Assembly (NCBI GenBank): GCA_938045585.1
Contig: CALIAU010000029.1
Span: 1-64,000, forward strand
DNA length: 64,000 nt
Source: an uncultured Saprospiraceae bacterium
Lineage (GTDB): Bacteria; Bacteroidota; Bacteroidia; Chitinophagales; Saprospiraceae
Direction of reading: 5' to 3'
The notes under the pieces were generated by a model. It was not told where the DNA came from. It did no database searches and worked only from the letters and a program-made list of their open reading frames with translations. A program made the translations under genes and the position numbers. Of this stretch, positions 17,881 to 26,478 are shown piece after piece. The stretch's first letter is position 1. Every line of letters begins with the position of its first letter.

Positions 17881-19155
17881 TTATGCTTCCTCAATTTTAG
17901 CGTTCCAAAGGATTAAAAGACTAATTATAAATAATACAGCAAGTGAAAGTACAGAGTAGCGAATATTACCAGTCATCTGATTCACAATACCAAACAAGAA
18001 GGTACCCGCCACAATTGCAAGTCTAGTTAATACATCAAAAAAACTAAAGTACGAATTGAGATCATCTACATTGTCTTTAATCATCTTAGAATAGGTAGAC
18101 CTAGACAAAGATTGTATCCCTCCTAGAACAAGACCAACAAAAGCCGCAACGCCATAAAACATCATCTTTCCTGAGGTCAAATAGGCAGCTATACAAATGA
18201 CTATCCAAATGCTAATCTGAATTAATAAGGTTTTCTTATTTCCAATTCTATCCGATACCCGTGCAAAGAATATCGCACCTAGAGAGGCTACGAGTTGTAA
18301 AAGAAGTACTACTATTATCAATTCTTGGGTATCAAATTTCAATTCTACTTCGGCAAAAACAGTTGCTAAATAAATGACGGTATTCACTGCTGCAATAAAG
18401 AAAAAGTAAGAATAGAGAAAACGCTTAATACGTGCATTTTTTAAAAGCTGACTAAATACTCCTTTTACCTCATGGAAGCCTTTACTGACAAAACTCAACT
18501 CCATCTTAGTATTTTTATCCGGAGGTAGAGCACTGAAAGAGACATAAGCAAAAATCAGCCACCAAACACCTACTAAAATAAAACCGATACGAGGTGCTAG
18601 TGTTTTATCCTCAATCCCAAAGGTGTCTGGATACAACATCATAGCTAAAATGAATAATAAGAGGAGAACACTACCAAAATAGCCATAAGCAAATCCCTTA
18701 GCACTTACTTTATCAAATTGGTCTTCTGTTGCAATGACAGGTAGATAGGCATTATAGAATACAAGTCCGCCTCCAAATCCTATGGTTCCTAACATAAAGA
18801 AAATAAGTCCATACCATACCGTATCTTGACCGTCAAATAAAAATAAAGCTGCGCAAGAAAGAGCACCAATGAAGGTAAATATTTTAAGAAAGTACATTCT
18901 TCTACCAGAATAATCGGCTATTCCAGAAAGCATAGGGGAAAGTAAAGCAACAATCAAAAATGCAAAGGACACACTATAGGAATACATGGCACTGCTCAAT
19001 ATATCCATACCGAGAAAGTTTATTTTTTCTGGTGCCATAGCTGTGAAAAATGGTGGAAATATTGCAGTAGAAATTACAAGATTATAGGCAGAATTAGCCC
19101 AATCAAAAAAGGCCCAACCGCGAATAGTCTTTTTATCATTCTTTTGTACTTCCAT
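17881..19155 (-). CDS. MFS transporter, UMF1/Atg22-like
   Basis: About 424 residues in 12 membrane segments, with the family hallmark GWAFFDWANSAYNLVI at the N-terminus. The first 28 residues of the longer frame (starting at 19239) are not family-like, so the Met at 19155 (MEVQKNDKKTIRG) is preferred. Conserved MFS-type loops include GIADYSGRRMYFLK (between helices 2 and 3) and RVSDRIGNKKTLLIQ (between 8 and 9). It is likely an exporter of small metabolites, substrate unknown. It sits 8 bp upstream of the cyclase gene, suggesting a shared transcript and perhaps a shared substrate. Confidence 0.85.
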   Translation of the reverse strand: MEVQKNDKKTIRGWAFFDWANSAYNLVISTAIFPPFFTAMAPEKINFLGMDILSSAMYSYSVSFAFLIVALLSPMLSGIADYSGRRMYFLKIFTFIGALSCAALFLFDGQDTVWYGLIFFMLGTIGFGGGLVFYNAYLPVIATEDQFDKVSAKGFAYGYFGSVLLLLFILAMMLYPDTFGIEDKTLAPRIGFILVGVWWLIFAYVSFSALPPDKNTKMELSFVSKGFHEVKGVFSQLLKNARIKRFLYSYFFFIAAVNTVIYLATVFAEVELKFDTQELIIVVLLLQLVASLGAIFFARVSDRIGNKKTLLIQISIWIVICIAAYLTSGKMMFYGVAAFVGLVLGGIQSLSRSTYSKMIKDNVDDLNSYFSFFDVLTRLAIVAGTFLFGIVNQMTGNIRYSVLSLAVLFIISLLILWNAKIEEA

Positions 19156-19275
19156 CAGTCCAAAATACATTCTTTCCAATGAAGTTTTCCAAAAAGTCAC
19201 AATTAATAAAAATTGGAGTCTTAATTGTATGGGTATCACTTAGATTCCCTACATTTATTACCTTAGATTTTAAGA

Positions 19276-20151
19276 ATGAACATAGCAATACTTTCCAGAA
19301 ACCCTGCGCTGTATAGCACCCAAAGCTTAGTAAAAGCGGCTAGAAAGCGACATCATTACGTACGCGTGCTCGATTATATAAATTGTGATATAGTCATAGA
19401 AAAAAATGACCTACAGATTTACTATCACAATCAAAAAATTGAAAACATTGATGCGATTGTACCCCGAATTGGTGCCTCTGTCACCCGATATGGTGCTGCG
19501 GTGATAAAGCAATTCGAAGGCAAAAAGATTTTTAGTACTCTTGCTAGCGATGCACTGCTTAATGCACGCGATAAACTCTTCTGTTTGCAAATCCTAGCAG
19601 CGGCAGGAATAGACGTACCAAAATCAATTATGTCAAATAATTATCTGGTTTTTTCAGATCTGATAGATATGTTGGGAATTCCAGTAATTGTAAAGCTGCT
19701 GAATGGTACCCATGGCTTGGGCGTTATGTTAGCAGAGAAGAAAATTATGGCTGAATCCATTTTTGAAACCTTTTTCAAGACTAAGCAAAAGGCCATGCTT
19801 CAAGAGTATATTGCAGAAGCGAAGGGTGCAGATATTCGCATTTTTATTGTCGACAATGAAGTGGTAGGTGTGATGCAGAGGCAGGCAAAGGAAGGTGATT
19901 TTAGATCAAATTTACATAGAGGTGCCAGTTCTTCTGTCGTTCCCATTTCAGATGAAGAAAAGTATGTCGCTTTAAAATCAGCAGAAGTCCTAGGCTTAAA
20001 AATAGCAGGAGTAGATTTACTAAGATCAGCGCGCGGCCCACTCATTCTTGAAGTAAATGCTTCTCCAGGATTGGAAGGAATAGAAACAACCACCGGAAAT
20101 GACATTGCAGGAAAGATCATTGATTTAATTGAAAGAAATGTAGTTGTATAG
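19276..20151 (+). CDS. rimK: RimK-family ATP-grasp glutamate ligase
   Basis: A 291-residue ATP-grasp ligase starting MNIAILSRNPALYSTQSL, the usual RimK opening. The N-terminal domain is followed by ATP-grasp motifs: VIVKLLNGTHGLGVML, LQEYIAEAKGADIRIFIVDN, and LEVNASPGLEGIE (Mg-binding Glu and Asn). RimK adds glutamates to the C-terminus of ribosomal protein S6; relatives modify other acceptors. The next gene starts 1 bp after the stop and encodes a zinc desuccinylase-like enzyme, a recurrent partner of RimK in bacteria. Confidence 0.93.
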   Translation: MNIAILSRNPALYSTQSLVKAARKRHHYVRVLDYINCDIVIEKNDLQIYYHNQKIENIDAIVPRIGASVTRYGAAVIKQFEGKKIFSTLASDALLNARDKLFCLQILAAAGIDVPKSIMSNNYLVFSDLIDMLGIPVIVKLLNGTHGLGVMLAEKKIMAESIFETFFKTKQKAMLQEYIAEAKGADIRIFIVDNEVVGVMQRQAKEGDFRSNLHRGASSSVVPISDEEKYVALKSAEVLGLKIAGVDLLRSARGPLILEVNASPGLEGIETTTGNDIAGKIIDLIERNVVV

Positions 20152-20152
20152 T

Positions 20153-21118
20153 ATGGATTCAGAGATTTTAAATATTGACAATAATTTAATTGAGCGTGGT
20201 GAATTTAAAACCATTCGACTATTAGTAGGTAGGTTACCCTCAGATACACGGATTTTTATACAAGCTCATGTGTATAGAAGTGAAAATCCAGGACCGGTGT
20301 TACTCTTGTTAGCTGGAGTACATGGAGATGAAATCAACGGAATGGAAATTATTCGTTCTTCTATAGAGCGCAATATGTTTGATAAGATAACGAGTGGTAC
20401 TGTTATTGCGATCCCATTATTAAATGTGTTTGGTTTTATAAACTTCAGTAGAGATGTACCAGACGGTAAGGATGTAAACAGGAGTTTTCCAGGATCATCA
20501 ACAGGCTCACTTGCCTCACGCATAGCGCGTACATTGACGAAGAAAATTTTACCTCATGTAGATTACGCATTAGACTTTCATACTGGAGGTGCATCTAGAT
20601 ATAATTATCCTCAAGTGCGATTTGCAAAATCAGATCCTAAGTCTGCTCAACTAGCAAGAGCATTTCAAGCGCCACTATTACTTGAAAAAGGGATGATTAA
20701 AAATTCATTCAGAAAGGCTGCATTTGACTTGGGTATTCCAGTTATTGTTTATGAGGGTGGAGAGTCCATTCGCTTAGATGGTTTTTCAATTGAAAAAGGG
20801 GTGGAAGGAATTCGAAATGTCTTGCATTATCTTGGCATGTGGCCTACTCCTGAAAAGAGTTCGCATAGGTGTACACTCATCCGTAAAACCACTTGGATTC
20901 GTGCAAGTTATTCTGGTCTATTTATTTGGACTAAGAATTCAGGAGCAACTGTATTAAAGGGCGAACCTATGGCTGTTATTAAAGATCCCTTTGGGATGAA
21001 ATCCATTCCTGTAAATGCTCCACGTGATGCCATCATAGTAGGTCATAACAATGCTTCTGTTGTGAATCAAGGAGATGCTTTATTTCATATTGGTTATGAT
21101 CTGGAGACAATTACATAG
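20153..21118 (+). CDS. Succinylglutamate desuccinylase/aspartoacylase family zinc hydrolase
   Basis: About 321 residues. The ATG at 20153 is preferred to the in-frame TTG at 20144, which would overlap rimK. Zinc ligands appear in LAGVHGDEINGMEI (His and Glu) and LDFHTGGASRYNYPQ (His). The C-terminal part (SGATVLKGEPMAVIKDPFG) is the family's small beta-barrel. Substrates of the family are N-acyl amino acids. The tight coupling with rimK suggests that it acts on RimK-type glutamylated products or related small peptides, but this is inference. There is no arginine-catabolism context. Confidence 0.88.
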   Translation: MDSEILNIDNNLIERGEFKTIRLLVGRLPSDTRIFIQAHVYRSENPGPVLLLLAGVHGDEINGMEIIRSSIERNMFDKITSGTVIAIPLLNVFGFINFSRDVPDGKDVNRSFPGSSTGSLASRIARTLTKKILPHVDYALDFHTGGASRYNYPQVRFAKSDPKSAQLARAFQAPLLLEKGMIKNSFRKAAFDLGIPVIVYEGGESIRLDGFSIEKGVEGIRNVLHYLGMWPTPEKSSHRCTLIRKTTWIRASYSGLFIWTKNSGATVLKGEPMAVIKDPFGMKSIPVNAPRDAIIVGHNNASVVNQGDALFHIGYDLETIT

Positions 21119-22559
21119 AATTGGAATCAGCTTTCTTTTATTCATGTGCGTTTCTACAGCACAGACGCAAAGCCGTGCGCAAGAGAAAGTAGAAAAAATT
21201 CTTGAAGACAGAGTGTTTAAGCCTACAAACATCAGTTTTACCGCTATCGATATAGAGGCGGACACACAGGTTGTAAACTATAGAGGGGACAAAATGTTGA
21301 TCCCTGCATCCTCCTTGAAGCTTATAACCACCATGACTGCTATTGATAAGTTGGGAGATGATTTTACTTATACTACACGTATTACGCATGATGGTAAAAT
21401 ACAAGCTGACGGAACCTTAGTTGGGAATATATACATCGAGGGATCTGGAGATCCTACACTAGGAAGTACACGCATATCGTCTGTACTTTCTCTTGAAAAT
21501 CTTTTAAAATATATTTCAAAACAGATAATTGAATTTGGCATCACCTGTATAGAGGGTGAGATAATTGCCGATGAAAGTATTTTTGATAGTTTCCCTGTAA
21601 GTCCATCCTGGCAATGGAACGATTTAGGGAATTATTATGCTTCAGGTGCATGGGGAATTAATGTAAATGAAAACCTGTATCATTTATATTTTCACAAACG
21701 AGGAGTTATAGGTGCTCAGCCAAAGATAAAATTTCATTCTCCCACTATTCCTGACATTGAATTTTCCAACGAACTTAAGGTGGACAGTGCACACACGGGT
21801 GATAATGCGTATATATTTGGAGGACCGTATACTTACAAAAAACGCATTTCAGGGACTATTCCACAGGGTAAATCAACCTTCAGCATTAAAGGTTCGATTC
21901 CAGATCCACCGAAATTTTTAGCCTCTCAAATTGCCAAACAGCTTAGAAAGGAGAACATATTTTCTGATGGGCATAGGACAATATTTAGAAATAGTAAGGG
22001 TAAAAAAAATAGGAAAAAGATATGCTCTATTGATTCGCCCCCTCTTCGTAAAATTGTAGAGTTGGCAAACGAAAAAAGTATTAATATCTATTGTGAATCC
22101 CTCATGAAGACCATTGCAAAGCAAAGTAAGATGCGAGGAGCTGGAGGTGCAGGCATAGTGGTAATGGAGCGCTTACTTAAGAAAGCGGGAGTGGATATAA
22201 ATGGTCTCCATATGGAAGATGGCAGTGGTCTCTCTGCTAGAAACAACGTCTGTTCGCGATTACTTGCCGAAACGGTAGCAGCATACTTTGACAAATTTGG
22301 AGAGGAGCGAATGAAAGAGTATTTACCAAGAACAGGAGAAGGTACAGTGGTAAGTATGTTCTCTGGTACTTCTTTAGCTGGACGCGTCTGGTTAAAGAGT
22401 GGCTCTATGGAGCGGGTATATAGTTATACGGGATTTCTAATCAATAAAAAAGGGAAGTATATCAGTTTCTCTATTATCGCAAATGGTTTTACGGTCAAAC
22501 ATAAGACCATGCGTCCTTATCTTGAAAAACTTATTAGACAGGTATATCTTTATTCCTAA
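21096..22559 (+). CDS. dacB: PBP4-type D-alanyl-D-alanine carboxypeptidase/endopeptidase
   Basis: A low-molecular-mass class C penicillin-binding protein of about 487 residues that trims peptidoglycan peptides in the periplasm. Motifs: SxxK in PASSLKLITT, the KTG equivalent LKSGSMERVYSYTGF, and the region NIYCESLMKTIAKQS in the place of SxN. The Met at 21096 (MIWRQLHRIGISFLLF) gives a good charged-then-hydrophobic signal peptide; a Met at 21075 in the same frame is an alternative. Either start overlaps the end of the previous gene, so translation is coupled. Confidence 0.88.
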   Translation: MIWRQLHRIGISFLLFMCVSTAQTQSRAQEKVEKILEDRVFKPTNISFTAIDIEADTQVVNYRGDKMLIPASSLKLITTMTAIDKLGDDFTYTTRITHDGKIQADGTLVGNIYIEGSGDPTLGSTRISSVLSLENLLKYISKQIIEFGITCIEGEIIADESIFDSFPVSPSWQWNDLGNYYASGAWGINVNENLYHLYFHKRGVIGAQPKIKFHSPTIPDIEFSNELKVDSAHTGDNAYIFGGPYTYKKRISGTIPQGKSTFSIKGSIPDPPKFLASQIAKQLRKENIFSDGHRTIFRNSKGKKNRKKICSIDSPPLRKIVELANEKSINIYCESLMKTIAKQSKMRGAGGAGIVVMERLLKKAGVDINGLHMEDGSGLSARNNVCSRLLAETVAAYFDKFGEERMKEYLPRTGEGTVVSMFSGTSLAGRVWLKSGSMERVYSYTGFLINKKGKYISFSIIANGFTVKHKTMRPYLEKLIRQVYLYS

Positions 22560-22645
22560 AAGAACTAAGGCACAAAACGACAAGAATATCTTATAATTAT
22601 GTAATTTGAAACTTCAAAAGTTTCAATAATATAAAGAGCTTCAAC

Positions 22646-23332
22646 TTGTTCAAACACTTGCTTCTTATAGGTCTTTCGCTGAGTTTGCTTACTATCAATT
22701 CCTGTAAGATTGACAGAAATACGAAATATAACGAAAAAGAATTAGGTCTGGATAAAATGACCGAAATCCCATCTGCTGTTCCGGAAGATGAAGGGACTAT
22801 TCGTGGGGATTGGCAAAAGCCAGATTTAGTTGTTTCGAAATTTGGCGACCTCAGTAATAAAACTGTTGTGGATGTTGGAGCAGGTTCGGGTTATTTCATG
22901 ACACATTTAATGCGAAAGGCATCCAAGGTTATTGCAATTGATATCGATGAGAGTGCGATTGAAATTTTAAATATTGTAAAGTCAGCCTACCCAGAAGATG
23001 CACAAGATAGAATTGACATTCGTTTGACGCCTCCTGATAGTCCTTTGTTAAAAAACGAAGAAGTGGATGCAGCCTTGTTAGTAAATACAGTAACGTATTT
23101 AGGTGATCGTATTGACTATTTCAAAAAACTAAAAGCAAGTTTAACGCTAGGTGGTCAGTTTATCATAGTGGACTATAAAATGAAAACCTTAGATATTGAT
23201 GCACCTCCGGGACAGGATAGATTAGCTCCTATTCAAATTGAAGAGGACTTACGTAAGGCTGGATTTACTGTTCGTGCAACAGATGATTGCTCCTTAGCCT
23301 ACCAATACATCATTCTTGCCGAGAAAAATTAG
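22646..23332 (+). CDS. Lipoprotein with SAM-dependent methyltransferase domain
   Basis: A 228-residue protein with a lipoprotein signal peptide (LLLIGLSLSLLTINSC, Cys20) followed by a full class I methyltransferase fold: VVDVGAGSGYFMTHLM (motif I), VIAIDID (motif II) and VDAALLVNTVTYLG (post-motif region), and GGQFIIVDYKMK. The start codon is TTG, the only start that gives the signal peptide. A predicted exported SAM enzyme is odd because SAM is cytoplasmic. The phrase EDEGTIRGDWQKPDLVVSKF between the two parts is typical of this Bacteroidota lipoprotein group. Function unknown. Confidence 0.82.
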   Translation: MFKHLLLIGLSLSLLTINSCKIDRNTKYNEKELGLDKMTEIPSAVPEDEGTIRGDWQKPDLVVSKFGDLSNKTVVDVGAGSGYFMTHLMRKASKVIAIDIDESAIEILNIVKSAYPEDAQDRIDIRLTPPDSPLLKNEEVDAALLVNTVTYLGDRIDYFKKLKASLTLGGQFIIVDYKMKTLDIDAPPGQDRLAPIQIEEDLRKAGFTVRATDDCSLAYQYIILAEKN

Positions 23333-23368
23333 TAAGCTGTCTAATAGAAATTGTCAGGATAAAATTGT

Positions 23369-24637
23369 TTAGTCCTTAATAATCAAGCTACGTCTAGCAG
23401 GTCCAGTGGATACATAATCAATTGGAACACCTAATTGTTTTTCTAAGTAGGTCAAATAGTCTTTTGCTACTTGGGGTAAACTATTATAATCCGTTATACC
23501 TTCTAGATCAGACATCCAACCCTTCTTTGTTGTATACAGGGGTAAAATTTCTTTACTCTGTAAATCATAGGGTAAATCTTCTGTAGGCTCTCCATTAATC
23601 ATATAGTTTTCAGCTACATTGATTTCAGCAAAGGTATTAAGTATATCTAATTTGGTGATGGCTAACGACGTTACACCATTAATCATAATTGTATACTTCA
23701 GTTGTGGAATATCAATCCATCCACAGCGTCTTGGTCTACCAGTTGTTGCGCCAAATTCATGACCTAACTTTCTTAATTCCTCCCCAACTTCTCCTTCTAA
23801 TTCTGTTGGAAATGGACCGCTACCTACACGCGTACAATAAGCCTTAGTGATACCCAGTACATTATTTATCTTATTCGGTGCAATACCAAGTCCAATACAT
23901 ACACCTGCTGTCATTGTATTGGAAGAAGTTACATAGGGATAGGTTCCAAAATCTATATCCAACATGGAACCTTGTGCTCCTTCTGCCAAAATAGATTTTC
24001 CTGCACTGAGTTGCTGATTTAAGAAGTATGAACAATCTATAGTTTTAAGCGCTTTAAGCGCTTCTAAAGATTGCATCCACTGTTGCTCCTCTTTCTCCAA
24101 ATCAAATTCGATAGGTGGATATAGCTTTAGTAGATCAACATGTTTATTTTTGAGGTTTTGATATCGTTCTAAGAAGTCCTCTCTAAAAATATCCCCAACA
24201 CGTAGACCATTTCTACCTGTTTTATCCATATATGTAGGTCCAATCCCCTTGAGGGTGGAACCAATCTTTAGTTTCCCTTTTGCTGCTTCTGAGGCTGCAT
24301 CTAGGTTTCTATGAGAAGGTAATATCAAATGGGCTTTTTTGGCAACAAGTAAATTTGCCAAACTCACGTTTTCCCCTTTTAAGGTATTGAGTTCTTTTTC
24401 TAAGGTGATGGGGTCAATGACTACACCATTTCCAATAACATTTACAATATTTTCTCTAAAGACTCCTGATGGAATGGTATGGAGTACGAATTTTTTATCT
24501 CCAATAACTATAGTGTGTCCAGCATTAGGACCACCTTGGAATCTGGCGACAATGTCGTATTTATCTGCAAGATAATCTACTATTTTTCCCTTTCCTTCGT
24601 CCCCCCATTGGAGACCTAGTAAAACATCTACTCCCAT
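23369..24637 (-). CDS. purA: Adenylosuccinate synthetase
   Basis: A 422-residue enzyme joining IMP and aspartate with GTP in AMP synthesis. Motifs: WGDEGKGKIVDYLA (residues 11-24, the GTP loop), GPNAGHTIV (catalytic His), KGIGPTYMDKTGRNG, GAQGSMLDIDFGTYPYVTSSN and TGRPRRCGWIDIPQL. Length and order are those of a normal PurA. It stands alone on the minus strand with a gap of about 260 bp upstream that contains a hairpin. Confidence 0.97.
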   Translation of the reverse strand: MGVDVLLGLQWGDEGKGKIVDYLADKYDIVARFQGGPNAGHTIVIGDKKFVLHTIPSGVFRENIVNVIGNGVVIDPITLEKELNTLKGENVSLANLLVAKKAHLILPSHRNLDAASEAAKGKLKIGSTLKGIGPTYMDKTGRNGLRVGDIFREDFLERYQNLKNKHVDLLKLYPPIEFDLEKEEQQWMQSLEALKALKTIDCSYFLNQQLSAGKSILAEGAQGSMLDIDFGTYPYVTSSNTMTAGVCIGLGIAPNKINNVLGITKAYCTRVGSGPFPTELEGEVGEELRKLGHEFGATTGRPRRCGWIDIPQLKYTIMINGVTSLAITKLDILNTFAEINVAENYMINGEPTEDLPYDLQSKEILPLYTTKKGWMSDLEGITDYNSLPQVAKDYLTYLEKQLGVPIDYVSTGPARRSLIIKD

Positions 24638-24796
24638 TACTTAAGTTGGTTGGCTTGATTTAAATGGCTAAAATATGAAAATAGCTTGTATATATATCAT
24701 TATTTATAATATAACTGGCTGAGATTTCAAAATAACTTTTTCGATTAAGGATTGATGTATAGTGAGTAGATACACAGCCTGATAATGTAATTACGA

Positions 24797-24816
24797 TTTT
24801 GGGTTTATACCCAAAA
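24797..24816. other. Perfect hairpin in the purA upstream gap
   Basis: TTTTGGGT (24797-24804) and ACCCAAAA (24809-24816) flank a TTAT loop, in the divergent gap between purA (minus) and the beta-propeller gene (plus). Neither side has a long T-run, so it looks more like an operator or UTR structure than a terminator. The rest of the 260-bp gap is AT-rich without a gene. Confidence 0.45.
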
Positions 24817-24898
24817 ATAATGAGTGTATCCAATTTACTAATGAATGATAAAAGGCACTATAGATTATAATTACTAATCAACCATAATAAATACACTT

Positions 24899-25642
24899 AT
24901 GAAAAAGAAAAATCATTTAAGTCTACTTCTACTTGTATTCTTTTGTTTGAGCACACAATTCCTCGTTGCCCAAATCGAACAACTTCCCGGAAAAGCGATC
25001 GATCTTGCCGGAAATGAAGAGGGCGATCTATTTTCAATCTCTGTAGATAAACAGTTACAACGTTTTAATTTTTCAACAAATACATGGGAAGCTCAGCCTT
25101 CTCCTGCAAATAATTTGAAGAGAGTAGCCGCTGCCCGCGACAGGGTCTTTGTAATTGATACCCATGGGAATATTTACTTTAGTTCAAATCCTGTGAGAGA
25201 ATGGGAAAAGATAACAGGTGCTTATAAGGATGTAGGTGGGTCTGGTAAAATAATTACCGCCTTAGATATAAAAAACAAGCTTTGGCAATACAACTTCAAT
25301 CGAAATAGATTTGTCCAATTAAAAATATCTCCAGGAATTTATGATGAGCTATGTGTTTACGCAAACCATGCATATATTAATGATGATAGAGATGTCACAC
25401 TCAGAGTGGCAGATGGATTCACATTGAAAGAAACTCCTGGCAAGTGTCATGACCTTGCTGGATCATTGAAAAACTTATTTAAGGTAGGTGCTGAATATCG
25501 TATTAATAGGTACAAACGAAATACGAATGAATGGACAACAATATACCTACTAAAAGCAGATTTTAAACGAATTGCTGTATCCAAGGAAATTCCTTATGCC
25601 ACAGACAACAATAATGAAATATTTAAAATTACTGTGCATTAG
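24899..25642 (+). CDS. Secreted tectonin-like beta-propeller protein
   Basis: A 247-residue protein with a signal peptide (SLLLLVFFCLSTQFLVAQ) and about five repeats of roughly 40 residues, each with a D/G-x-x-L/I-x-S/Y turn: DLAGNEEGDLFSISVDKQLQRF, VFVIDTHGNIYFSS, ITALDIKNKLWQYNF, PYATDNNNEIFKI. This is the tectonin/TECPR propeller pattern, often lectin-like. No sorting domain is present, so it is probably periplasmic or released by another route. Function unknown. Confidence 0.74.
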   Translation: MKKKNHLSLLLLVFFCLSTQFLVAQIEQLPGKAIDLAGNEEGDLFSISVDKQLQRFNFSTNTWEAQPSPANNLKRVAAARDRVFVIDTHGNIYFSSNPVREWEKITGAYKDVGGSGKIITALDIKNKLWQYNFNRNRFVQLKISPGIYDELCVYANHAYINDDRDVTLRVADGFTLKETPGKCHDLAGSLKNLFKVGAEYRINRYKRNTNEWTTIYLLKADFKRIAVSKEIPYATDNNNEIFKITVH

Positions 25643-25684
25643 AATGAAGGCACTTTAGATCTGATTTGAGTTAAACGCAAGCAT

Positions 25685-25711
25685 AAAAAAAGCGGAAGAA
25701 ATTCTTCCGCT
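25685..25711 (-). terminator. Terminator on the minus strand
   Basis: On the minus strand, AGCGGAAG and CTTCCGCT form a stem around a five-base loop, followed by seven T. The orientation serves transcripts coming from rbfA or from the candidate small RNA, not the plus-strand propeller gene. Confidence 0.8.
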
Positions 25712-25759
25712 GGTAATGCTTGTTTTAGCTCGAAGCTAAATTATAAGGGAGTTTGTGTC

Positions 25760-25835
25760 GGTTTCCTAAGAAACCTTGGTGTTTATGCGATCTCCGAAGA
25801 AATCTAGGTGTTTTAGTGCGATTTCCGAAGAAATC
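25760..25835 (-). repeat. Three tandem hairpin units of about 30 bp
   Basis: Hairpins at 25760-25775, 25789-25804 and 25820-25835 share a 6-bp stem, a four-base loop and ACACC-type linkers. The middle copy has a G-U wobble and the first has a compensated A-T to G-C change, which argues for RNA-level selection. Confidence 0.7.
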
Positions 25836-25901
25836 TAAGGGTGTAATCTAAAAAAAGGTGTTTGTAGAGATAAAAGCTAAGCTTCTATTGTTTCTCTATT
25901 A

Positions 25902-25909
25902 CAAATATA
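25902..25909 (-). promoter_or_regulatory. TATATTTG -7 box, minus strand
   Basis: Matches the Bacteroidota consensus TAnnTTTG and lies 5-12 bases upstream of the proposed RNA start. No clear -33 TTG is seen at the usual distance, so the confidence is limited. Confidence 0.42.
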
Positions 25910-25997
25910 GAAGACTTGTAGAATTCTTGTATGTTATTTGTAGAAAATTACACCCTAAAGCTTTCTTTATGCAAACTGTTTTACATATGTTCCGTCA

Positions 25998-26369
25998 TTA
26001 TTCCTGTTCTCCTAGTTGATTTGTAGCTTTTAGGTCTGCAAATAGAGCATTTAGGCGGTACATCTCATCTAGTGTTTCATCCAAATAGAAGTCAATATGT
26101 GGGATCCTACGCACATGCTTTCTTATTCTACGGGCTAGTTCGGCTTTAAGAATATGTTTATTCTTGTCTAATAATTGGATTACTGAGAGTTTATCCTCTG
26201 TATTATATACTGATAAATAGATTTTGGATTGTCCAAAATCAGGAGAAGTTTTCACGTTTGTGACAGTTACCAGTGCCTCTTCATAGATATTTCTTCCCAT
26301 ATCAAATAAGACAAGACCGAAATTCCTTTTGATAACTTGCGAAAACTGTAACTGTCTTTTTTTCTCCAT
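25998..26369 (-). CDS. rbfA: Ribosome-binding factor A
   Basis: About 123 residues of the KH-like RbfA fold that helps mature the 16S rRNA 5' end in the 30S subunit. It starts MEKKRQLQFSQVIKRNFG; the Met at 26369 is chosen because the 24 residues before it in the longer frame are not family-like. VTVTNVKTSPDFGQSKIYLSVYN and RRIPHIDFYLDETLDEMYRLNALF are the conserved core and C-terminal helix. The gene is divergent from recG. Confidence 0.9.
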   Translation of the reverse strand: MEKKRQLQFSQVIKRNFGLVLFDMGRNIYEEALVTVTNVKTSPDFGQSKIYLSVYNTEDKLSVIQLLDKNKHILKAELARRIRKHVRRIPHIDFYLDETLDEMYRLNALFADLKATNQLGEQE

Positions 26370-26478
26370 CTGGGCCAAAGGTACAAAAGCTAGACCTACC
26401 GTCCAACAGAATGAATCAGCTATCAGGGTTGACAATCTCAAATGCTGTCGTATTTTTAAGCCTTAGAGATTATAACAA

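Larger units (their letters stand above)
25685..25897 (-). ncRNA. Candidate structured small RNA with three UUCG-type hairpins
   Basis: Reading the minus strand from about 25897 to 25685: a TATATTTG promoter box lies just upstream, a 5' hairpin (AGAGA...TCTCT with AAGC/GCTT inside) follows, then three 16-base hairpins spaced 29-31 bases apart and separated by ACACC-containing linkers, then a rho-independent terminator. The hairpins are GATTTC-TTCG-GAAATC, GATTTC-TTCG-GAGATC and GGTTTC-TTAG-GAAACC, so stem changes are compensated. About 210 nt in all. It could instead be the 3' UTR of rbfA, which ends 100 bp upstream. No family is recognised. Confidence 0.5.

Noticed and set aside
25736-25855. 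Minus-strand peptide-like frame over the three hairpins (about 40 codons with RFLRR-type repeats)
   Set aside because: No usual start codon, and the changes between units preserve stems rather than the peptide. An ATT start cannot be excluded.
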